Positions 56,624 through 64,000 of a DNA stretch of 64,000 nt are shown in pieces; position 1 is the stretch's first letter; every line of letters begins with the position of its first letter. The stretch is from positions 1,131,225 through 1,195,224 of the forward strand of contig NZ_CP061368.1 of NCBI RefSeq assembly GCF_014725735.1. The letters run 5' to 3'. The notes beneath the pieces are model-generated. The model saw only the letters and a list, made by a program, of their open reading frames with translations, had not been told where the DNA came from and did no database searches. The translations under genes were made by a program, and so were the position numbers. Origin of the DNA: Wenzhouxiangella sp. AB-CW3. GTDB taxonomy: Bacteria; Pseudomonadota; Gammaproteobacteria; Xanthomonadales; Wenzhouxiangellaceae.

Positions 56624-58648
56624 ATGAACAGACCTGCAGTTGGCATGCTGCCAGCCGTTGTATTGTCGTGCGCGCTGGCTTGGACAACAGCCATTGATGC
56701 CCACGAGGACGAACGAAAAGAACATGAATCGGGGTATCTGATCAGTGAGCGCCTGCGGGGGCTGCTGGTGATGGACACCATCGTGGTGACCGCGCCACTG
56801 ATGATCGACCCCTACAGTCTCAGCACCGACCCCCGTCAGCCGCGCCTCCCGCTGCCGGCTCACGACGGCGGTTCCTACCTGAAGTCCATCCCCGGTTTCA
56901 CGCTCAGTCGCAAGGGCGGCACCAGTGGCGACCCGGAGTTGCGAGGACTGGGTGGCTCGCGCCTGAACATTCTGGTCGGCGGCACCACCAACCTGGGTGG
57001 CTGTGGCGGACGCATGGACCCGCCCACCGCCTACGTGTTTCCGGAAGCCTATGACAGCATCGAGGTGCTCAAGGGGCCGCAGTCGGTGCGCCATGGCGCC
57101 AGTGCGGCCGGCGTGGTGCGCTTCGAACGATCCGAGCCGGTGTTCGACGAGCGTCCGCTGGCCGGCTATGCCAGTACCACGCTGGGCAGCTTCGGCCGGC
57201 GTGATGTCACCTTCGAGGCCAGTGCTGGCAGTCGTGCCGGGTATGGCCGCGTGATTGGCACCTGGTCTGAACAGGATGACTACAGGGCCGGAGACGGTCG
57301 CCGCGTGCACTCGCAGTACGAGCGCTGGAGCGCCTCGGGCGTGTTCGGATGGCGACCGGACGACCACACCCTGGTCGAGGTGGGCCTGGACCGTTCCGAT
57401 GCCGAGGCAGCCTACGATGATCGTGGCATGGACGGCTCCAGTTTCGACCGCACCGGAGTGTCGCTGCGCGCGGTGCGTCGCGATCTCGGTCGCTACGTCG
57501 AGGAGGTCGAGGCCATGCTGTACTACAACCACATCGACCATGTCATGGACAACTTCACATTGCGTGAACCGCCCGGGATGCCGATGGTGAGCTACCCGGA
57601 TCGCCGCACACGCGGCTTTCGACTGACGTCTGAACTGCTGCCTGCCGACGACACCCAGCTGGCGTTCGGGGTGGACGGACTTGATGACACCCATCGCGCC
57701 AACCGCCTGATGGGGCCGTCGGCATTCGAGTTCCGCCAGGTGCCACGCAATGACAGCATCGAGTTCCGGCAGTACGGTGTGTTCAGCGAACTGTCACGCC
57801 CGGCAGGCGATCAGGGTCGCTTCACCACCGGCCTGCGTCTGGATCGCAGCCGGGCCGAGGTGCTGGCCGAAGGGGGGTTGGGTGGTGCGCCTGAAGGCAC
57901 GGTGGACCGCTCGGGACAGACCAGCGCTTTTGCGCGCTACAGCCATGAGCTGGCTGCCGCGCCGGTCATGCTGTATGCCGGCGTGGGTCGGGCCGAGCGG
58001 GCCGCCGACTTCTGGGAGCGACGGCGTGACTTCGACCTGTCTTCGGAAGTGCTGACCCAGTTCGATACCGGTCTGCGCTACGCGGGCGACCGTCTCAGCG
58101 GTACGCTGGCGCTGTTCTACGGCAAGCTCGACAATTACATCCTGGTCAGTGTGCCGGGGGAGCATGCCGTTGAGGCGCGCAACGTGGACGCCACCACGGT
58201 GGGTAGCGAACTGGATGTCAGCTACGAGCTGAGCGATCGTGTCGGGCTGGTGACCACGCTGGCCTGGGTTCGCAGCGACAACGACACCGACAATGTGCCG
58301 CTGGCCCAGACCCCACCGCTCGAGGGCACCCTGGGTGTGGACTACGACGATGGCACCTGGTCGGCCGGTGGGCTGCTGCGCGCGGTGGCACGCCAGGATC
58401 GCATCCATCCGGGGCACGGCACCATCTACTCACTCGATTCGGGCGAGACCCCGGGATTTGCGGTGCTGTCCATCTACGGTGGTTACCGCTTTTCCGACAG
58501 TATCAGGCTGACCGCGGGCATCGACAACCTGCTGGATCGCCACTACGCGGAACACATTCAGCAGGGCCTGGCCGAACTGGGCGCCGAGCCTAGCCGGGTG
58601 CCCGAGCCGGGGCGCAGTATGTGGCTGAGATTGAATGGTCGATTCTAA
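56624..58648 (+). CDS. oprC: TonB-dependent copper receptor (OprC/NosA-like)
   Basis: 674-residue outer-membrane receptor. Signal peptide MNRPAVGMLPAVVLSCALAW; the TonB box region is around MDTIVVTAP. The plug domain contains PGFTLSRKGGTSGDPELRGL and the distinctive GGCGGRMDPPTAYVFPEAYD, typical of the OprC/NosA copper-receptor family. A 22-strand-type barrel ends in LNGRF (terminal aromatic). It follows the DUF2946-like gene by 77 bases. Expected to import copper or a copper complex using TonB energy. Confidence 0.9.
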   Translation: MNRPAVGMLPAVVLSCALAWTTAIDAHEDERKEHESGYLISERLRGLLVMDTIVVTAPLMIDPYSLSTDPRQPRLPLPAHDGGSYLKSIPGFTLSRKGGTSGDPELRGLGGSRLNILVGGTTNLGGCGGRMDPPTAYVFPEAYDSIEVLKGPQSVRHGASAAGVVRFERSEPVFDERPLAGYASTTLGSFGRRDVTFEASAGSRAGYGRVIGTWSEQDDYRAGDGRRVHSQYERWSASGVFGWRPDDHTLVEVGLDRSDAEAAYDDRGMDGSSFDRTGVSLRAVRRDLGRYVEEVEAMLYYNHIDHVMDNFTLREPPGMPMVSYPDRRTRGFRLTSELLPADDTQLAFGVDGLDDTHRANRLMGPSAFEFRQVPRNDSIEFRQYGVFSELSRPAGDQGRFTTGLRLDRSRAEVLAEGGLGGAPEGTVDRSGQTSAFARYSHELAAAPVMLYAGVGRAERAADFWERRRDFDLSSEVLTQFDTGLRYAGDRLSGTLALFYGKLDNYILVSVPGEHAVEARNVDATTVGSELDVSYELSDRVGLVTTLAWVRSDNDTDNVPLAQTPPLEGTLGVDYDDGTWSAGGLLRAVARQDRIHPGHGTIYSLDSGETPGFAVLSIYGGYRFSDSIRLTAGIDNLLDRHYAEHIQQGLAELGAEPSRVPEPGRSMWLRLNGRF

Positions 58649-58663
58649 GGGTCGATTCTAAGG
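58638..58663 (+). repeat. 13-bp tandem duplication over the copper-receptor stop codon
   Basis: GTCGATTCTAAGG occurs twice in direct succession; the first copy carries the receptor stop TAA. A recent slippage event with no effect on the protein. Confidence 0.9.
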
Positions 58664-58686
58664 AACGAGAGCTACAACGATGACAT

Positions 58687-58712
58687 GCCAGCCCCGCGGG
58701 TCCGGGGCTGGC
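58687..58712 (+). terminator. GC hairpin after the copper-receptor gene
   Basis: Perfect 10-bp stem GCCAGCCCCG with a 6-base loop and complement CGGGGCTGGC. No T run follows, so termination efficiency is uncertain. It lies 38 bases after the stop. Confidence 0.55.
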
Positions 58713-58749
58713 TGAGTCGCTCGAGATCATCATCGCTGCTCGGGTTAGT

Positions 58750-59988
58750 ATGATTCGCGGGCAGACTTTTTCGGACCATTCATTGAATCATTCCCCTGTT
58801 CAGGGTCTTCCTCCCGCCGGTCGTTTCGCGCTGGCCGCGGCCTTGTGTTCATCGGTGGGGCAGACCTTCTTCATCGGCCTGTTCGGCAGCGGCTTTCGAG
58901 CCGAGTTCGGGCTGAGCGAAACGGCGCTGGGCAGCTTTTATGGCCTGGCCACCCTGGCCAGTGGCTTGCTGATGTTCTGGCTGGGTGCGATTGCTGATTA
59001 TCTGCCGATGCGCCGTGCCATCGTGCTGACCGCCTGTCTGCTTACAATCGGCGCCTTCATGATCGGTCTGAGCCCCGGGCTGGCATGGCTGGTTGCCGGA
59101 CTGTTTCTCGTGCGTCTGGCCGGGCAGGGCCTGATCGGGCACCTGGCGGTGGTGGCCGCCGGCCGCTATGCCCGGAAGCGCCGCGGCCGCGCCGTTGCCA
59201 TGGCGACCTACGGGTTCATCCTCGGTGAGGCAAGTTTCCCGCCCCTGGTGGCTTTTGCCCTGGGCTGGATGGACTGGCGAAGCGTGTGGTTATGCGCGGG
59301 CGCAGGCATTTTACTTGTTGCGCTGCCGGCCTTGTGGTGGATGGCCCGTCCGCTGGCAGGGAGTGGTGGTGACGACGCGCACCAAGCCTCCGGGACGCCG
59401 CCCGAATGGATGACGCGCCGCAAACTGTTTGTGCATGGCAGTTTTCTGCGCGTGCTGGCCGTGGTCCTGGTGCCGCCATTCGTGGTCACGGCCTTGTTTC
59501 TGCACCAGAGCGCGCTGGCCGACAGACTGGAATGGTCCTTGACGGCCGTGGCATCGGGCTTTGTGCTGTTCGCCCTGATGCAGGGCTCGGCGGCATTTGC
59601 TGGGGGGCGACTGGTCGATCGATTCAGTGCGCGAGCCCTGCTGCGTTTTCACCTGCTGCCGGCGGGTCTCGGTGTGCTGGGGCTTGGTGTGATTCCGGCC
59701 GGACCGGCCATGTGGCTGATGTTCGCGGGGCTGGGAATGACCGCCGGTCTCAACGGTGTGATCAGTGGTGCGGTGTGGGTCGAACTGTTCGGGACCCGTC
59801 AGCTTGGCATGATTCGAGGGGTGTATGCCGCGCTGATGGTGCTGTCGACCGCGGCCGGGCCGGTGGTTCTGGGCCTGCTGCTCGATTGGCAGGTCAGCCT
59901 GCTGACGATGGGGCTTGTTTTGCTGGCCTGGGTGGTCATCGTGCCGCTGCTGCTGGTGCCGGGAGTCCGCGGCTTCCGTTATGCCTGA
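58750..59988 (+). CDS. Major facilitator superfamily transporter
   Basis: 412 residues with about 12 hydrophobic helices. The MFS A-like loop after helix 2 reads GAIADYLPMRRAIV, and a RKRRGRAVAMATYG segment occurs at the next cytoplasmic loop. The second half begins after the loop around residues 210-235 (PPEWMTRRKLFVHG). Substrate cannot be inferred. It is separated from the copper receptor by 101 bases and a hairpin, so it is probably independently transcribed. Confidence 0.88.
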   Translation: MIRGQTFSDHSLNHSPVQGLPPAGRFALAAALCSSVGQTFFIGLFGSGFRAEFGLSETALGSFYGLATLASGLLMFWLGAIADYLPMRRAIVLTACLLTIGAFMIGLSPGLAWLVAGLFLVRLAGQGLIGHLAVVAAGRYARKRRGRAVAMATYGFILGEASFPPLVAFALGWMDWRSVWLCAGAGILLVALPALWWMARPLAGSGGDDAHQASGTPPEWMTRRKLFVHGSFLRVLAVVLVPPFVVTALFLHQSALADRLEWSLTAVASGFVLFALMQGSAAFAGGRLVDRFSARALLRFHLLPAGLGVLGLGVIPAGPAMWLMFAGLGMTAGLNGVISGAVWVELFGTRQLGMIRGVYAALMVLSTAAGPVVLGLLLDWQVSLLTMGLVLLAWVVIVPLLLVPGVRGFRYA

Positions 59989-60021
59989 ATCACACCGGAG
60001 GGTGCGGTGATCCAGTAAACT

Positions 60022-62769
60022 GTGTTGATTCAGGAATTCCGCAAGGGGCGCTTCTTGTTTTCCACCTGCACTGAACAGGGCTGTCGAAGGCACTTGTGCG
60101 CAATGTTGTTCCCGCTGCTCGTCGTCTTGTCGGGCGCGGTTGCGGGTGATGAGGGAGATGCCTCCGGGACCCTGATCGTCTCACAGGACCACGCATGGCC
60201 GCCGTTTGCCTGGCGCAACGATGCCGGCGAGCCCGAGGGGCTGCTGATCGATCTGTGGCGCGAACTGGGTGAGCAGAGGGGGTGGGAAGTCGAGTTCAGG
60301 CTGGTGGACTGGCCCGACACCATCACCCAGGTGGCCGAGGGCCGGGCCGATGTGCATGGTGGTCTGTTCCGTTCCCGGGAGCGCGAGGAGCTGCTGGACT
60401 TTTCAGTCGAGTTGATGCCGCTCAGTGCCTTTGTCTTCGTGGAGGCCTCGCTGCCGCTCATGGGTACCCGGGACCTGGTCGATTTCGAAGTGGGGGTGGT
60501 GGCCGGCTCCATGGAGCTGGAGTTCGTGAGCGAGCACCACCCCGACGTGGCCGTGCGCGAGTATGCCAACAACGACCGCATGGTGCAGGCGGCCCTGGCC
60601 GGCGAGGTCAGTGTCTTCGTGGCCGATTACCCGGTGGGCATGTACCTGCTGGACATGCATCGGGAGCCTGCGGCCTTTCGTCCCCTGGTGCGCCTGTACC
60701 AGAATTCTCTGCATGCCGCTGTACGGGGTGGCGATGAAGCGCTGCTCAGAGAGGTCAACCAGGCTCTGGAAAGCCTGGATGAGGCGGATCTGCGTCGGAT
60801 GCTGCAACGCTGGATGCGCAGCGAGCAGGTTGAAGTGCTGCCGGTCTGGCTGTTTCCGGCGATTGCCGGAGGCGGCGTGGTACTGGCCCTGCTGGTCTAT
60901 GCCGTGTTTCTGGTGCGCCGGCGCCGACTGCTGGAACAGCAGGTGGCCGAGCGAACCCGGCAACTCAGTGAACAGGAAGAGCTGTTCCGCAGCCTGTTCG
61001 AGAATGCCGGTGCCGGCATCTTCCTGATGCAGGGAGAGTGCTTCACCGCGGTTAACAATGCCCTGGTCGAGTTGTCCGGCTATGCCCGCGAGGAGTTGCT
61101 GGGGCGCAGCCTGGCGGGCTTTATTCACCCTGACGACCGGAAGTTCGTGCTGCAGCGGGCACGGGCACGCCAGCAGGGCGAGCGGGTGCCGGGACAGTAT
61201 CGCTACCGGATCATTCGTCGCGATGGCGAGGTGCGCTGGGTCGAGTTGACCGCGGACGTGGTGTTTCTCGACCAGGGCGCGATGACTGTCGGGACGATTT
61301 ACGACCTGACCGAACACTACCGGCTCGAGCAGCGGCTGATGGCCAGCGAGCGCAAGTTCCGAATGCTGGTCGAAAATGCCACTGACATCGTGTACCACCT
61401 CTCACCGGGTGGACGGATCGAGTATGTCTCACCCAACTGGACCGAAATGCTCGGGCATCGGCGCGAGGCGGTGGCCGAGCGGCCGCTGCAGAAGTTTGTC
61501 CATGCGGATGATGCTGGCGTGGTCCGAGACCTGGTCGAGCAAGTCGCCGGGCAGGGCAAGAGTATCGAGGGGACACAGTTCCGACTGCTCCATCTCGATG
61601 GTCAGGAGCGCTGGTTTTCTTCCAACGCGGCACCGCTGATCGATGATGAGGGGCAGGTCGAGGGTATTTCCGGAATTGCCCGCGATGTGACCGACGAATG
61701 GGCAGCCGAACAGGAGCGTCGCCGACAGCATGCTTTTCGCAGCCTGATCGCCGAGATTTCGAGCGACATTCTCAATGCGCCCATCAACCGGATCGATGCG
61801 GTGATGGAGCACATGCTCAGGAAGCTGGGACGTTTTTTCGATGTCGATCGGGCATACATCTATCGCAGCAACGACAACAACGACCGGATTGAACTGATTC
61901 ATGAATGGTCTTCAGAGCGGGTTGAACCGACCCGGGAAGAGGATGCCGTGCTTGCCCGGGCTGACTATCCATGGTGGTTCGCCCAGGCCATGGAACATAT
62001 GCGGGGCAACACGCCCTTCTATATCCGTGATGTTGCAGCCCTTCCCCCTGATGCCGAGTCCGAGCGCCGTCTGTTTGAAGGTCAGGAGATCGAGACGCTG
62101 GTGACCATGCAGCTCAAGACCGGCGAGCGAATGATTGGCTTTTTCGGGTTTGATGCCTGCAAGCCGCATACCTGGGAGCGCGAACTCGATTCACTGCTGA
62201 TTGTGCTGGCCAACCTGCTCTCCGACGTGTTCGAGAAGATGCGGCTGGAGCAGGAGCTGACGCGCAGTTCGCAGACCGATCCGCTGACCGGCCTGTTCAA
62301 TCGTCGCTATCTGCTGGCGTGGTTGCGCCAGGTCATCGAGCGCTATCGCAGTGAAGGGGTGCCGTTTGCCCTGGCCTTGCTGGATATTGATCACTTCAAG
62401 CAGTTCAACGACAGTCATGGCCACCTGGCTGGCGACGCCGTGCTTGAATCCATGGCACGGGTGGTAGATGGGGCATCGCGCGGCAACGACGTAGTCGGAC
62501 GTTACGGTGGTGAAGAGTTCGTGATCGTTCTTGACGAGATCGAAGCCAGCGCCGCAGTGACCACGATGGAACGGGTGCTGGATGCCATTCGCCAGCACCG
62601 TTTCGAGGTCGATGGCAAGACCTACAGTATTACGGCCAGCAGTGGACTGGTGGCCGCCGGCGAGTTCCAGTCCGACCAGATCGATACCGATGCACTGATC
62701 GGGCAGGCTGATCGTCGACTCTATCGCGCCAAGGCCGGGGGCAGGGACCGGCTGGTGTGGCAGGACTGA
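60022..62769 (+). CDS. Periplasmic-sensing diguanylate cyclase (SBP3-PAS-PAS-GAF-GGDEF)
   Basis: Up to 915 residues; GTG 60022 or ATG 60103 (MLFPLLVVLSGAVAG, signal sequence) may be the start. A solute-binding domain of the SBP_bac_3 type spans about residues 45-275 (HAWPPFAWRNDAGEPEGLLI). A membrane helix follows (LFPAIAGGGVVLALLVYAVF), then two PAS domains (about 325-445, 450-570), a GAF-like region (580-740) and a C-terminal GGDEF domain. The active site is GRYGGEEF, with an RGND I-site just upstream, so c-di-GMP synthesis with product inhibition is expected. It senses a small ligand in the periplasm. Confidence 0.92.
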   Translation: MLIQEFRKGRFLFSTCTEQGCRRHLCAMLFPLLVVLSGAVAGDEGDASGTLIVSQDHAWPPFAWRNDAGEPEGLLIDLWRELGEQRGWEVEFRLVDWPDTITQVAEGRADVHGGLFRSREREELLDFSVELMPLSAFVFVEASLPLMGTRDLVDFEVGVVAGSMELEFVSEHHPDVAVREYANNDRMVQAALAGEVSVFVADYPVGMYLLDMHREPAAFRPLVRLYQNSLHAAVRGGDEALLREVNQALESLDEADLRRMLQRWMRSEQVEVLPVWLFPAIAGGGVVLALLVYAVFLVRRRRLLEQQVAERTRQLSEQEELFRSLFENAGAGIFLMQGECFTAVNNALVELSGYAREELLGRSLAGFIHPDDRKFVLQRARARQQGERVPGQYRYRIIRRDGEVRWVELTADVVFLDQGAMTVGTIYDLTEHYRLEQRLMASERKFRMLVENATDIVYHLSPGGRIEYVSPNWTEMLGHRREAVAERPLQKFVHADDAGVVRDLVEQVAGQGKSIEGTQFRLLHLDGQERWFSSNAAPLIDDEGQVEGISGIARDVTDEWAAEQERRRQHAFRSLIAEISSDILNAPINRIDAVMEHMLRKLGRFFDVDRAYIYRSNDNNDRIELIHEWSSERVEPTREEDAVLARADYPWWFAQAMEHMRGNTPFYIRDVAALPPDAESERRLFEGQEIETLVTMQLKTGERMIGFFGFDACKPHTWERELDSLLIVLANLLSDVFEKMRLEQELTRSSQTDPLTGLFNRRYLLAWLRQVIERYRSEGVPFALALLDIDHFKQFNDSHGHLAGDAVLESMARVVDGASRGNDVVGRYGGEEFVIVLDEIEASAAVTTMERVLDAIRQHRFEVDGKTYSITASSGLVAAGEFQSDQIDTDALIGQADRRLYRAKAGGRDRLVWQD

Positions 62770-62779
62770 AACGGCACAT

Positions 62780-64000
62780 TCAGACCGACCCGCCCGGCGA
62801 TGCCCAGTCCAGCCGCAGGCGGCGGGTTATCAGTTTCTCCAGCTCAACCAGCAGGAACACCAGCAGGGCAAAGCCGGCAATCGGAGCCCAGGCACTGGCC
62901 GGCAGCGAGGCGGTGCCGAAGACATTCTGGGCAAACGGCAGATAGGTAAAGCCAAGCTGCATGACAATCAGCAGGCCAGCTGTCACCCAGGCCCATGGGT
63001 TGGCGAACAGATATTGCAGGGCCAGGCTGGGTGCCTGCCAGCGTCGACAATTGAACAGGTAGGAGATCTGGCCGGCGACCAGCACGTTGACTGCCATGGT
63101 TCGAGCCAGGGCTTCGTTGTCAGTGGCTTGCAGTACCGCACCGTAGAGCGAGAAGGCGCCGGCGGTCAGCAATAGCCCCACCCAGATCACGCGCACTGCC
63201 ACGAAACTGGTGACCAGCCCCTGGCTGATGGGACGTGGCGGTCGTTTCATCACGTCCGACTCCAGCGGCTCGAAGGCCAGCGCAAGTGCCAGGGTGATGG
63301 CGGTGGCCATGTTGACCCACAGGATCTGGACCGGTGTGATCGGCAGTGCCAGGCCGGCCAGCACGGCCAGGATGATCACCAGTGACTGCGCGGTGTTGGT
63401 CGGCAGCAGAAACAGAATGGATTTGCGGATGTTGTCGTAGACGCCGCGGCCTTCTTCCACGCCGGCCTTGATGGTGGCGAAATTGTCATCGGCCAGCACC
63501 ATTTCGGCCGCCTGCCTTGAAGCCTCTGTCCCCTTGATGCCCATGGCCACACCAATATCGGCCCGCTTCAGGGCCGGCGCGTCGTTGGCGCCGTCGCCGG
63601 TCATGGCCACGACCTCGCGTCGGGCCTGCAATGCCTTGACCAGCCTGAGCTTGTGTTCCGGCGTGGTGCGCGCAAATACATCGGTATCGCCGACCCTCCG
63701 GGCCAGCTCCTCGTCGTCGATCCCGTCGATGTCCCGCCCGCTGAGTGCCTTCGCGTTCTCGTTGCCGATGCCCAGTTCACGGGCGATGGCCACGGCCGTG
63801 GCAGCGTGGTCGCCGGTGATCATCTTGATGCGGATACCAGCGTCCTGGCATTCGCGGACCGCCGCGGGCACCTCGTCACGTGGGGGGTCGGCAAAGCCCA
63901 CCAGGCCGATCAAACACAACTGTTCCAGTTGGTCTTCGGGCTGGAGAGCCTCGGCATCTTCCGGTACATCTCTCCGGGCAACGGCCAGTACCCGCAGGCC
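62780..64000 (-). CDS. P-type cation-transporting ATPase, C-terminal part (truncated by window)
   Basis: The reading frame is open to the window end (GLRVLAVARRDVPED...), so the N-terminal half is missing. Visible: end of the nucleotide-binding/phosphorylation region with MITGDHAATAVAIARELG, hinge motif MTGDGANDAPALKRADIGVA, and a C-terminal cation-ATPase block with about six membrane helices (NMATAITLALALAFEPLESD). The layout fits P2-type (Ca2+/Na+/Mg2+-like) pumps; the ion cannot be assigned without helix M4. It converges with the diguanylate cyclase gene, 10 bases apart. Confidence 0.92.
   Translation of the reverse strand, partial: GLRVLAVARRDVPEDAEALQPEDQLEQLCLIGLVGFADPPRDEVPAAVRECQDAGIRIKMITGDHAATAVAIARELGIGNENAKALSGRDIDGIDDEELARRVGDTDVFARTTPEHKLRLVKALQARREVVAMTGDGANDAPALKRADIGVAMGIKGTEASRQAAEMVLADDNFATIKAGVEEGRGVYDNIRKSILFLLPTNTAQSLVIILAVLAGLALPITPVQILWVNMATAITLALALAFEPLESDVMKRPPRPISQGLVTSFVAVRVIWVGLLLTAGAFSLYGAVLQATDNEALARTMAVNVLVAGQISYLFNCRRWQAPSLALQYLFANPWAWVTAGLLIVMQLGFTYLPFAQNVFGTASLPASAWAPIAGFALLVFLLVELEKLITRRLRLDWASPGGSV

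Noticed and set aside
1-64000. CRISPR array, tRNA or rRNA genes
   Set aside because: I saw no regularly spaced identical direct repeats with unique spacers, no tRNA cloverleaf with CCA end and no rRNA-like sequence. The repeats present are protein-coding cassettes, transposons, palindromes or the 7-base tandem array.

Overview
The window is a GC-rich bacterial chromosome segment, most likely from a gammaproteobacterium. The housekeeping genes fit that group: ffh, rpsP-rimM-trmD, rplS, htpG, hslR, a bactofilin/M23 pair, a bacterial voltage-gated sodium channel and an OprC-type copper receptor. A C-terminal DRFE-like ending on one giant exported protein, a CTERM-like tail on another, and the sodium channel are reminiscent of marine or halophilic Xanthomonadales/Chromatiales-type bacteria such as Wenzhouxiangella. 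The taxonomic guess is weak.

Layout. (1) 1-2735: 3' part of ffh, then rpsP, rimM and trmD. rplS, which normally follows trmD, lies 48 kb away at 50896. (2) 2993-21720: four tightly packed same-strand genes for giant exported proteins. The first two begin with beta-helix-like domains; the first then carries Ig-like repeats and the second about 14 cadherin/Big_9-like repeats. The third has an alpha/alpha-barrel-like region, carboxypeptidase-regulatory-like domains, FG-GAP repeats and a CTERM-like tail. The fourth is a 1007-residue transglutaminase-like protein with a variable, hydrophobic C-terminus. (3) 21727-49535: an array of at least seven 5'-truncated copies of the fourth gene plus remnants. 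Each copy keeps the conserved junction motif GAGSYMIDGG, then switches to its own membrane-spanning tail. In most cases a small membrane-protein gene follows at once, overlapping the tail by 1 to 8 bases. I read this as a polymorphic toxin/immunity system (or a surface-variation system) with one full-length expression copy and a bank of silent tail cassettes. The array is riddled with insertion sequences: three near-identical IS66 copies with 8-bp target duplications, two copies of one IS3-family element (each carrying a nested IS66), and a different IS3-family element. Three palindromic elements of a common type are also present. (4) 49795-64000: ordinary chromosome, comprising a frameshifted histidine phosphatase, rplS with its terminator, bactofilin and M23 peptidase, htpG, the sodium channel, hslR, a DUF2946-like protein with the copper receptor, an MFS transporter, a periplasmic-sensor diguanylate cyclase and a truncated P-type cation ATPase.

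How it may work together (inference). The four-gene operon exports large adhesive proteins and presents the fourth protein at the cell surface. Homologous recombination between the near-identical conserved blocks could swap the variable tail and its partner gene. Identical tracts of about 330 bp between the full gene and individual cassettes suggest recent gene conversion. The toxin reading rests on architecture alone; no catalytic domain is recognisable and function is untested.
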